The position numbers and the translations under genes were made by a program. A DNA stretch of 31,116 bases from Mnemiopsis leidyi (Eukaryota > Ctenophora > Tentaculata > Lobata > Bolinopsidae), in contig JH154806.1 of NCBI GenBank assembly GCA_000226015.1, forward strand, positions 232,623-263,738, written 5' to 3'. Positions 21,901-31,003 of this stretch are shown piece by piece (position 1 is the first letter of the stretch; every line of letters starts with the position of its first letter). The notes beneath the pieces were generated by a model that made no database searches, was not told the origin of the DNA, and saw nothing but the letters and a program-made list of their open reading frames with translations.

Positions 21901-24190
21901 ATGGTGTTCTACTTCTTTCATCATTATGTTTTTGGTGAGCAATGTTAATTTCCTGTTTTCGGTATCACTGAAACCTAACATAATTTATATTTTCAGTTCA
22001 AAATGGCCTTGGTGCTATAACAGTGAATCAAATTCACCCCGATGGGAATACTGTGACATTCCAATCTGTGCTACACCAAGTAATTCTGTCTTTATTGTGT
22101 TAGGCTTATGAATATCCAGTGGTGCTGCGATAGGACAACAAATCAATTGTTTCTTCTATCTTGAACAGAATTGAGCAAATTCTGATTTTATGACATTTAC
22201 GATATTTTACTAAATTTTTCCAACACAGATTGCATTGAAGATGACGATGAGGATGGCTCTGACTACCGGGGGAAAGTAGCTCAGACTGAGTCTGGAAGAA
22301 CCTGTCAGAGATGGGATCAGCAGACTCCAAACCGACATGATGAGGAACCTCACAAGTAAGCAGACATAGTCAGCGAACAGAACTCGAATATTCGGAACTG
22401 AAACAATAGATCATCTTATGATCCATGATGTTTTTTATTTTGCATAGTATGTATAGTATGTATAGTATGTATAAAGGTATCCTAGATGTCTGTTGACTCA
22501 TCTTATCAACAATTTCAGTAAGCCATCACATAGTTTGGAAGAAAATTACTGCAGAAACCCAGACAGGTACAAAAAGTTTAATTTTTTACTTCTGTTACTT
22601 CATAGATCCTTTTTCCTTTTACATGATGACAAAAATTGAGCATTGTAAATTGCACTAGAGCTATGTAAACAACAGAAGTAGAATCTCAAATGAAGCAGCA
22701 ATATCACGACAGGTCAGAACGCCCATGGTGTTACAACGGTGAGGGGAATAGTCCTAGATGGGAGTACTGTGATGTCCCTAGGTGCTCCACCCTTAGTGAG
22801 TGTCCAAAGTTTTATTTTTTCATGAGCTCTTAAACCTCTTTTGCATATTCTCAAGAATTGCTGTTTTGTTATTCTAGTCCTGTTTTTTAAAGTACTAAAG
22901 TAGACTATACAAATGTAGATCAGTGGGAATCAGTGAATGATTATTGTCAACATCAGGACAATATCGTTGAATCGAGGATGTCATAAAAAACATTTTGCGA
23001 AGCGAGACAATGACAATTGACAGTTAACTTTTAACAGGACATCCTTACTTAAACGTTATGGAAGTCGATGAAAAAGATATGGATAACGAAGATGATATGA
23101 ATAAAAAAGATAACATGGATGATGTAGACGATATGGATGACGAAGACGATATGGATGAAGAAGACGATATGGATGACTTCGACGATATGGATGACGAAGA
23201 CGATATGGATGACTTCGACGATATGGATGACTTCGACGATATGGCAGTAGACCAAGAAGACTGCGAAGCCGGATCGTACAGGACAGAAGCTGGCGAATGT
23301 GAAGAATGTCCTGAAGACACATGGAGTGACGTTGGGGCGACCTCCTGCAACCAGTGTCCTGATGGCAAAGTATCTCAGACTGGCTCGGCGTCTGAAGGCC
23401 ACTGTTATGATGGTTAGTTCTAGCTCATTCTAAAAATATTCAATTCCCAAGGTTTAAGGAACATGTATGTTGTGTTTGCTTAAAAGCCACTGTCAGATAT
23501 GTTAGTAAACCCGATAAGTTTCGCCCCTTAGGCAATGTTTTCACACCTCTCATCCACCAGAGATGTTCATGCCGGTTTCTGATGCCGAGTACAAAATCCA
23601 GAAAGCAGATGGTCCTGCAAGTGGGTGGTACCTGACATCCGACTCCGAGAGAAGAAACAAGAACTCTGGATACGTACACGTCCATCCTTCAAGTGGGGAT
23701 GATAAAGAGGAGCTCTGGGGAATCGAGAAGACAACTTACAGGAAAGAAGTCTGTTACAAGATCAAGAGTCTTCATGGTAAGCATTAGATAGATGTTCAAT
23801 GTAGATCTAGATGATAAACATGCAGCAGAGCAGCAAATTAGTACAATTAATCCGATTTAATACTAGTTAATCATCTAACTTTTTCAACTCTCAGGAGCCC
23901 ACGAAGGAAGACTGCTGGTGGTTCACGGTACCGCAACAGACGCAGGTGACGGTCGAGTGCTTATCCACAAGACCCCCTTCAATCGTGACGACGATGAGTG
24001 CTGGATGTTGGAACCTGTGATGAAGGAAGGAGAACTTTTCCACCGGCTGATGAAAGCGACAGGAAGACACCAAGGAAAGTTCATGGTGACCATCAACGAG
24101 CATGACTCAGACAAAGAATGGATGTGGGCAGATGTTACTGATAGGGATGATGACTTGGAGCATAGACTGTGGAGGATCATTGTCAATTAA
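18640..24190 (+). CDS. Secreted mosaic protein (unknown domain x2, F-type lectin, kringle x2, Eph-like, beta-trefoil), 13 exons, 1024 aa
   Basis: Exons: 18640-18931, 19551-20006, 20162-20623, 20907-21368, 21515-21641, 21770-21817, 21997-22079, 22229-22355, 22519-22566, 22713-22795, 23038-23412, 23561-23776, 23895-24190. All introns are GT-AG and keep phase. Every boundary between modules is phase 1, the classic mark of exon shuffling. Residues 1-21 form a clear signal peptide ([21 protein letters not shown]); residues 22-97 carry six Cys. Then come two copies of an unrecognised domain (98-249, 250-403), an F-type lectin-like fold (404-558), kringles (559-643, 645-729), an acidic linker (738-798), an Ephrin-receptor-like Cys module (805-852) and a beta-trefoil (857-1024). 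There is no membrane segment after the signal, so it should be secreted. A role in binding glycans or microbes is inference. AATAAA lies at 24460-24465. Confidence 0.9.
19321..19422. repeat. (TA)n / ATATAATA microsatellite
   Basis: About 100 bp of almost pure alternating TA, with ATATAATA interruptions, in intron 1 of the mosaic gene. It ends about 130 bp before exon 2. It is likely to vary in length between individuals. Confidence 0.9.
19551..20006 (+). other. Unrecognised extracellular domain, copy 1 (single exon)
   Basis: A symmetric phase 1-1 exon of 152 residues. Landmarks in order: [61 protein letters not shown] and RHRPH. There are three Cys, many aromatics and Asp, and an N-glycosylation sequon (NGT). 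It does not match any family I can name. Confidence 0.8.
20162..20623 (+). other. Unrecognised extracellular domain, copy 2 (single exon)
   Basis: A second symmetric phase 1-1 exon, two codons longer than copy 1. By eye about 95 of 150 aligned positions are identical, including all three Cys and the blocks [42 protein letters not shown]-x-WGW and TDTASDF. It clearly arose by tandem exon duplication, and the conserved blocks point to selection on the fold. Confidence 0.85.
20907..21368 (+). other. F-type lectin-like (fucolectin) domain exon
   Basis: Residues 404-558. The pattern S-A-HQSSTR ... [15 protein letters not shown] ... W-x-M-x-F ... [15 protein letters not shown] ... ISCDG ... VVLKVRHD ... 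[14 protein letters not shown] follows the F-type lectin / F5/8C-like jelly-roll. The sugar motif of the family has a His, then R-x-D-x4-R/K. Here the His (SSHT) and D-x4-R are present, but the first Arg is replaced by Tyr (YLDYNAFR), so fucose binding may be altered. Confidence 0.78.
21515..22079 (+). other. Kringle domain 1 (three exons)
   Basis: Exons of 127, 48 and 83 bp give residues 559-643 with [29 protein letters not shown] and WPWCYN ... [10 protein letters not shown]. These are the kringle signature blocks: YRG, G-x-x-CQ-x-W, NYCRNPD, PWCY, W-x-YC and a final C. Six Cys in kringle spacing are present. Confidence 0.92.
22229..22795 (+). other. Kringle domain 2 (three exons)
   Basis: Again exons of 127, 48 and 83 bp, with the same intron phases as kringle 1, giving residues 645-729: [28 protein letters not shown] and RPWCYN ... 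[11 protein letters not shown] tandem duplication of the whole three-exon unit is the simplest explanation. Confidence 0.92.
23038..23412 (+). other. Acidic (DDxDDM)n linker and Ephrin-receptor-like Cys module exon
   Basis: The first half encodes ten Met residues spaced exactly six apart (residues 744 to 798), separated mostly by Asp with Phe, Glu or Val at one position. It is coded by an 18-bp tandem repeat (about 23061-23243). The second half (805-852) has [19 protein letters not shown] and [14 protein letters not shown] ... C, the Ephrin-receptor-like / GCC2-GCC3 pattern with six Cys. Confidence 0.85.
23561..24190 (+). other. C-terminal beta-trefoil domain (two exons)
   Basis: Residues 857-1024 contain three similar repeats of about 50 residues, each running Y/H-x-I/L ... 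G-x-x-L/M ... V ... DD ... W-x-[10 protein letters not shown]...[14 protein letters not shown]...[14 protein letters not shown]...RLWRII. Threefold repeats of this size indicate a beta-trefoil, as in many carbohydrate-binding modules. The usual QxW word is ELW, ECW and RLW here. The protein ends four residues after the last Trp motif. Confidence 0.72.
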
Positions 24191-25200
24191 TGTTCAGGAA
24201 TTCAGGATTGAATTTACTATGTGATTTGAAGTTTTTTATGTGTGAGTCGGTTTAACTAAAAAAATCTGGCGAAATTTGATGAACAGAAGAGATGATATGC
24301 CAGAGAGAACAATGAAATGGACAGAACAATAATGTATAGCACTTTTTGTCAAGGTTTTGAGCTTCTTGACTGATTATTAACGAAAACAATTGACCATATA
24401 TTCTTTTGATGTGATACTATCAAACGAGATTATAATATTAATATGCATTTGAATGTGGAAATAAATATAATGCTTCTTATTCTTATCTTTATATTATTTC
24501 ATTTTAATTCGATTGCACATATTTATCATTTATTCTGTTTGTGTTATAAACTAAAGATTTTAATCCGCAAAGCAAATCATATTTCTCGATTTTTAAATTT
24601 CTTTCTGATTTACTCGAACTAAGCTTAATCATAGGATTAAAATCTGTCACATAAATCACTTACTGCACAGTATACAGCTACCATCAGTACTAAGAGTCGT
24701 CTTTGTTTGACTTAAGTTAAAGGTAAATTTCGACAACAAGGACACACTGAGTGCTGACAAGCATGGGCTTTAAATGTGAAATGAACCGCAGTTATGTTTT
24801 TACTCTCTCGCTCAGTCTAGTAAAATAACTATAACTATCACATATCTTTCAAGCGAAGACGTTATAAAGGTTTATCATTCTTCGAACGTGGAGAAAACGA
24901 GCAATATGACGTGCAAATCCAATTTTTAGCAAGCCTTGGGTTTGGGAACCTAGCTACCATCCAAACCTTACAAAATCAGCTCAGCAGCAAACCGCCAAAT
25001 CCAGTCTACGTTTGACAATTCATTTGCAATCCAAGAAACAAAGTTATGAAACGCTATATGCCCTACCCCTAATCAAAAACGCTCTAGCAAATCAAAGACC
25101 AGCTCACCAAGCTAAGTTTATGCCTTACTCCAGTGGCCGAGAAGCAACTCCGTTTTGGGGTGGTACTAGAGATTGATTTTTCAAAACGGTTATATACATC
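24191..25200. other. 3' flank of the mosaic gene, no gene seen
   Basis: It holds the 3' UTR with AATAAA at 24460-24465, followed by AT-rich sequence. No frame shows protein-like composition or paired splice sites. Confidence 0.5.
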
Positions 25201-25211
25201 AACAATTTTAT

Positions 25212-25281
25212 AAAAAATGAACTGGTAGAGGGCTCTCTCAAATCTTAAAAAATGAACTGGTAGAGGGCTCTCTCAAATCTT
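25212..25281. repeat. Exact 35-bp tandem duplication
   Basis: The unit beginning AAAAAATGAACTGGTAGAG and ending CAAATCTT is present twice, back to back (25212-25246 and 25247-25281), with no difference seen. Its recent age contrasts with the decayed LINE downstream. Confidence 0.92.
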
Positions 25282-25371
25282 GACTACATACTAGGTAGGT
25301 AGTCTATGACACACAAGATTTTAAAACCTTGAAAACATGTGGATTGTGATAGACATCTTTTTATTCTAATT

Positions 25372-25400
25372 CTAATTCTAATTCTAATTCTAATTCTTTC
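25372..25400. repeat. (TTCTAA)n hexamer repeat
   Basis: About five copies of TTCTAA in a row, ending in TTCTTTCC. It is a short microsatellite near the 5' side of the LINE remnant. It is not a telomeric hexamer. Confidence 0.85.
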
Positions 25401-25727
25401 CGTTTGGATCCCGTTCATGTCAGTACTTTATCTTGCAGGTTGATAACCTACTGTCGCGGTCATTACGCGCTCTTACACATTGCAGGCCTGGCGAATGATT
25501 TTGAAAAATTCTAGAAGTAGACACACATCGGCTTCCTCTAACCAGAGCCCTTTTGCGTGCTTCACGCACGCCACCATCCGTGCACGTAGCGTGCATAATT
25601 GCACATGTTTAGGTGAACACATCGACCGTTATAAGTTAAATCATAACGGCTTTCTAAAATACTGGAAGTGAAATAAGTTAAGCAGAAGCTGTCACGGTGG
25701 AGGCTCTTAAGAAGTTCTTCTGCATCA

Positions 25728-26575
25728 AGTGCTATAGATAACCACTGATTCGCCCATTAACAGTAGATAACCTCGGTGCCATTGTGTCCAAAGATCTCTC
25801 ATGGTCTCCTCACATTAGAGCATGTTTAGTCAACTGCTAACTATAGGCTCGTCAGAAAGCTATTTGGTTTGTAAGTGTCTTTCATACATAATCCATCGCC
25901 TTAGTGCTCACTCTCTACAAGTTAATGGTTCGAAGTTTCCTTGAATATTGCTATCCATTCTGACATCCTATAAAACTAAAAGTGAGCAATCTCCAAGCAC
26001 TTGAAAGTTTGCAACGAACCTTAACAGCTAAGATTGCTGATAGATTTAGAATTTCAGAATTATAATTAGAAGTCTTATTACATAAGCAATGTCAGACTCT
26101 CCCGAAATAATCCCTTTAAAACCCAATATATAACAAATAATTTAGAACGAATTAACAAAATAATACTCAAAAAAGTTATAAGGTGATATGAAACAGCTTC
26201 ATTACTGGCAGCGGTTGTGTTGTTTGTCACAAATGTCCCTTCAATTCGACGACGTCAACGCTTCAAAATAGTAATACTTATTAGAAGATCCTCAATGGTA
26301 AAACCATGAGCAATGCAAATGACCTCCATGTTGCTTTTGTCTCCCGACCAAGGCTCGGAAACTTGGCTGTAGTTCCTCCTTAAAGCCAGTCCAGCTCAGC
26401 GGCAAATCAGACCCTGCTTGATAGCTCATCTTCCGTGCAAGGCTCATTATTGTGGAATGCAATGCCGCACCATTTGAACGTACCCAGAGTATTGAGCAAT
26501 TCAAAAGCAAACTCACGCAGTTCATTCTCTCAATTCCTGACAAGACCCTAGATTACTATTAGGGGCTGGAATCCT
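25728..26575 (+). mobile_element. Dead LINE, C-terminal part of reverse transcriptase ORF
   Basis: Broken frames on the plus strand encode blocks typical of the end of Jockey/CR1-type ORF2: NLGAIVSKDLSWSPHI, then LTLYKLMVRSFLEYC, then LQALESLQRTLTAKI, and finally a WN-type block followed by SIEQFKSKLTQFILSIPDK. Stops and frameshifts separate them, so the copy cannot be functional. The exact 5' and 3' ends were not found. Confidence 0.75.
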
Positions 26576-27429
26576 CCAAACAGGAACATTCTGGTTTTCT
26601 GGAAGACAAATGTGGATTGACGTCGTTGTGGGGTAGTCAGAGGATCTGATGGCCCGGTTTAATCTTGAAAGAACTCTACATAGGTCACATAGGTAGGTAT
26701 AGGGCCCATTAAAGATTTTAAATTGTCCATTTAGTTATACCTCATATATGTAATACATCATATATATTTGGAACACTTTGTGACGAAGGATATCTAGATC
26801 GTTACTTTTTTCACATATAAGTCAGTAACATACGTCCCTATTCCCTAGTTACTTTAAGTAAAGACACATGACTTTATCAGTTAGTGTACGTAAATGGTGA
26901 CTATTCCTATATTGCAAAGAAATATCCTAGAATTAAAGAATTTACTTCGAATAACTAAAGGAAGTGTTATGTTTTAAACCGTTAAAGATTTGTCATTTGC
27001 ATTTAAGATTTTCCATGAAGCTAAGGTGCCCTCGTTTCATGATGCGACTCATACCTACGCCCCGAAATCTATCTGCAAATCAGCTCGATTGATCGCAGCA
27101 TTTCTATTTGTACGTTGCCTTGCCACCTTGTTTACTAAGTGACCTATCGTACAAGCAGCATTATAAGTTGCTCTCCAAAAAGGTAGGCTACTCGAAATTT
27201 CTGTCATTCTTTAAGTGTAACAAAAAAAAGTAAACTGAAATGCTTCTCACCAAAGAGTACTAGGCAACTGTAACTGTTTAAGAATTGAGAAAAATAGTGT
27301 TATCTCAGAAAACCATGTGAAATTATACTATATTATTGATAGGCAAAAACCAAGTTATTAATATTTCTAATCAGTGAAAGTGAGGAAGGAAAAAAGTATC
27401 AGTCAGTCAAGAATTAAAGTCCCTCAAAC
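26576..27429. other. Intergenic sequence upstream of the C-type lectin gene
   Basis: AT-rich, perhaps including the LINE 3' UTR at the start. No coding or RNA gene seen. Confidence 0.45.
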
Positions 27430-27437
27430 TATAAAAG
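27430..27437 (+). promoter_or_regulatory. Candidate TATA box of the C-type lectin gene
   Basis: TATAAAAG lies about 340 bp upstream of the ATG at 27779. A splice-acceptor-like GAATTTCAG sits 5 bp before the ATG. A short untranslated first exon joined to that acceptor would explain the distance. The donor was not identified with confidence. Confidence 0.4.
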
Positions 27438-27778
27438 CAGAGAAAATCATAGTCCATATCTTTTTCTTGTTCTTCTGAAAATGCTATTGGACTTGACGCT
27501 AGTTAGGTGGTTCCAGGCTTTTGACTGGAACTGCGGTGTTAAATCGATTTAACGAGACGTCAACCAACATCCTATTTGATGTTGCCACTATAGCTATTTA
27601 ATGGTTGTTTGCTAGGACAAAGAGCCGGAGCATAATTATAAAGGAAGGGATATTAAAATAGGGGGTATAAGATACCATCCACCAATGATCTTTGGTTGAG
27701 AAATATCAACTGTAATCACTTAAGCTTCAGTCTGTAGTCCACATAAAAATTACTGTGATACTCTGAATTTCAGGAGTT

Positions 27779-30700
27779 ATGAAATTGTTGACGCTCATCG
27801 CCCTGCTCGGTTCCGTACATTGCTTGAACAAGCAACAGATCGCTGGTCTGAAAAACCTGCTTAAGAATCTGGACGGTGTTTACCCAACTTGCCAACTTGT
27901 CTTGTTCAGTGTAAGTAAAATTGAAAATCTGGAATAAGGAACAGTCTACCCAACAACATTTCTCTTTCTTTAAAGATAAACTTAAATCCCCTGTCCCGCC
28001 TAATAAAGGACCGAAAAGTGCTACTTATTGGAAATTTTGTTCAGCCAGGTAATGTTCAAAATGCATCTAAGGTGTCTTCTATGGGTGGTATGAAGCCTTC
28101 AAGGATCAGGAGCTGCCCAATTAAACTTGAACCATACGGTAATACTGACACGACTTGAGCTTCATAGACTTGAATTCGTCTACTCCGAGAAATTCGCTTT
28201 CCTTGCAGCCAAACGTCTTTTAAAATTAGCAAAAACTATGTTCCCTAGGTGAATTCTTTGCAAAATGTCCTTTGTACTGCATAAGAGGGGTCCCAAGAGT
28301 TTGCTAGAATGCCAAGGTTCGTTACCAGTAACTTTGACACCATTTGAATCAGTTTCATCTTTTCCAGCGATGTAAACTCAGTCTTCTGTTCGTTGATTTT
28401 GAGACTCCATTCATTAAAAACAGATGTAGCTCCAGGTGAATCTGTTTGAGCTTCTCTTTATTTTCACCCAAAAAGTCTACATCATCAGCATATTCCGAAG
28501 CATGCATGAAGGACTGATTAACAAATCAATATAAATTTGTATGTCTGACTGTCCGTTATTGTAACCGAATTTAATTTCTAAAGCATTGTAACCTCATTTG
28601 GAATTTTGGAATCAATTGGTCAGCATGTTGGCGGGCAGACTATTTCTAATTCACGAAACCTCAATATTACATCCCCAGGACTTAGTTGATTACGACACTG
28701 CAGAGAGAAATTGTGAAAATTTCGATATAGGTCAGTGCAAACTTAGACTGAATAACAACCATACTTATTTATCATTCTGGATTTGTATTAATATATATAA
28801 CTCAATATAAGTCAACTGTTATTGTTTGAATGTCAATAAGACAAGTATAAGATTTACTGTTGGCATTTACTGACATTTATTTGACAAGCAAAATAATTAT
28901 ATTAGAATATCGCAGAAACTTTCATGCAGTGAAGAAAATTCAATTAAGAATTAATCATTACCAGGAACGGGAGGCGGAACGGGAAATCTTGCCACTGTAA
29001 ATGACGAAGAAAAGAACGTCGACCTGAAACTTCTACTCGAGATGGCTTACCCTTACAAGGGGGAGGACAACAGGTATTAAATAGCCTGAATGTGCAATCA
29101 AATAACTCTTTTGTCTTTCTTGAAAATTCGTGAAAATATTAAGCGTCCAAGCTATCTTTACTGCTACTTTTTTATAAGACATGGTTGTCATGACCGGACT
29201 AAGATGTAAGAGTAAAGATAACACAGAAAAGCAGAAAGAAAAAAGTAGTTCCGAATTTATTTTTATAGCGATCGGATTTTTTCCGGTTGCAATTCCCCAG
29301 AAGAGATCAAGATCAAGCTATCTTACCTTCAAAATATACATAACATTCTTAATTCGTGAATCGTTAAATATTTATGGTTGGTATTTTTACTTCAAATATG
29401 AGTTTGACAGAGCTATTTTCATATAAGCGTTGATCTGATCTTTTGGCACGCAATTTTCAGAATCAAAATCGTCCAAGCTATCTTATCCTCAAAATATTCT
29501 TTGATCCATTGGCTTGATTTTTGCTGAAAAGATCACTGTTTGAAAGCTGAGCCCCTGCACTTTCAGGTGGGATGATGACCAATGGGTTTGGGCGGGAATG
29601 AGAAAAACACAAAACAATGATGGAAGCAAGAAAAACCGTGAATACAACGCACTGGTAATATATCTATTTGCTGAACCTAGAAGTGTAGAACGGCTAGAAG
29701 CTTGAATGTTTAACAAACGCGATCGTCTATCAAAAATAGGTTTATCATTGCATCACCAATGGTCTCGATAACAGGATAAATCCTGTTAAATCTTGTTATT
29801 AATATTATGACCATGGGTAAATATCTTTTCATCAACAAATGTGTAAACCAACAGGATTGGGAATGGGCTGATGGTTCGAATCCAGGGGAATTCTCAAAAT
29901 GGATGAAAAATCAGCCAGATCAGAGAAAAGATGGAGACAATCTCCAAAATCAGATGAGGATAAACCATCATGGTTAGACGATCATGAAACATGAATTAAC
30001 TTAATCTATCAAGCAGTTGTACTTGTACTAGTTGTAATTTTTCTCTTTTATTTTTCCTTAATTACGCTTTGAGTTCAATTAGAGTTACGATGACATAGAG
30101 CCATGGAAGTAAATAACACTTTGTGTTATCCTCCCTCAGGACAATGGGACGACACCTTCAAATACAAGACTCACCCGTACGCTTGTGACTATCAGGGAAA
30201 GTACATCTTGTCGGCCACCATGAGAACATGGAGTGGGGCAAAACTAGCCTGTGAAAAAGCAGGGCTTATGCTGGCGAAGGTAAAAACTCATTGGCACTGC
30301 AACTATCTAAAGCTCTACCAAATGTCCTAATATGCCGCATGACATCAGTCTATCTGATTGGTAGTTGTACTCATGTCTCCCTTATTGCAGGTAAGGAGCG
30401 ATCAAGAAGTAAATGAAATGATTAAGGCTGGAGATAGCTTCCTAGGACCCAGGTCAGACAAAAACTGTGAAAATATTATAATCAGCAGCTAAAATCTCTA
30501 ATTTTCGATGTGCTGTTATAATCAGCAGCTTAAATCTCTAATTTTCAATGTGCTGTTATCCGTTTTGTGAGTTCTTAGTTCCACGATCATAACTCTGAAG
30601 TTAACTATGAATTTGTTGGAAAAGCTTTAATCAGTACTAGTAGAAAAGCTTGCCCGTCTTACAGTATTATGCTTATTATATTGCTTAGACTTTTCAAGTT

Positions 30701-30925
30701 TGCATGACTAAGACGCGTCAAAATGTGTGCTGCAATGGGCTACAATACCAATCATTAGCCCGAAGCTAGTTCGATAAACTCAAAGGAGCCACATGATAGA
30801 TGTGGAACTTAACCGTGGCTTACAGGGATGAATCACTAAAGACATGGAACGCAGCTAACTGGATTTGGTTAGGAGGGTCCGACGAAGAAGAGGAAGGGGT
30901 ATGGAAGTGGGTGGATGGTACTCCA
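27779..30925 (+). CDS. Secreted tandem C-type lectin-domain protein, 8 exons, 3' end missing
   Basis: Exons: 27779-27910, 28679-28730, 28965-29073, 29567-29654, 29855-29972, 30140-30279, 30391-30452, 30826-30925. GT-AG introns keep phase throughout, giving 267 residues without a stop. Residues 1-15 are a signal peptide (MKLLTLIALLGSVHC). CTLD 1 spans about 39-185: YDTAERNCENF, NLATVNDEE, WVWAGMRK, WEWADG, NQPD (146-149), QWDD (168-171) and PYACDY. The QPD word is the galactose-type calcium-site motif, and WDD stands for WND. The usual inner Cys pair is absent (GDNLQNQ and DDTFKYK), while the outer pair remains. CTLD 2 starts GKYILSATMRTWSGAKLACEKAG and runs to WIWLGGSDE and WKWVDGTP, then a GTGAGT donor opens an intron that meets the telomere. 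The calcium site and last Cys of CTLD 2 are not in the window. Confidence 0.9.
28080..28505 (-). mobile_element. Antisense reverse-transcriptase fragment with YADD box
   Basis: In intron 1 of the C-type lectin gene, the minus strand encodes EYADDVDFLGENKEKLKQIH and, after a frameshift, WSLKINEQKTEFTS, then a stretch like VSVLPYGSS. These are the catalytic YADD, the L-x-IN-x-x-KTE block and the YGS region of non-LTR reverse transcriptases. Frameshifts and stops show it is dead. It may belong to the same family as the LINE 3' end at 10631. Confidence 0.72.
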
Positions 30926-31003
30926 GTGAGTTTAATGATATATATTTATGTATAGGTGGTAGCCGCACCATTTAGCTAAAACACTATATAGCTAAAACCT
31001 AAT

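Noticed and set aside
23049..23402. Three minus-strand frames opposite the acidic repeat exon
   Set aside because: They are low-complexity mirror translations of the 18-bp repeat, with no splice or start support.
25372..25400. TTCTAA repeat as an interstitial telomere
   Set aside because: The hexamer is not TTAGGG or a known animal telomere unit. It is a short microsatellite.
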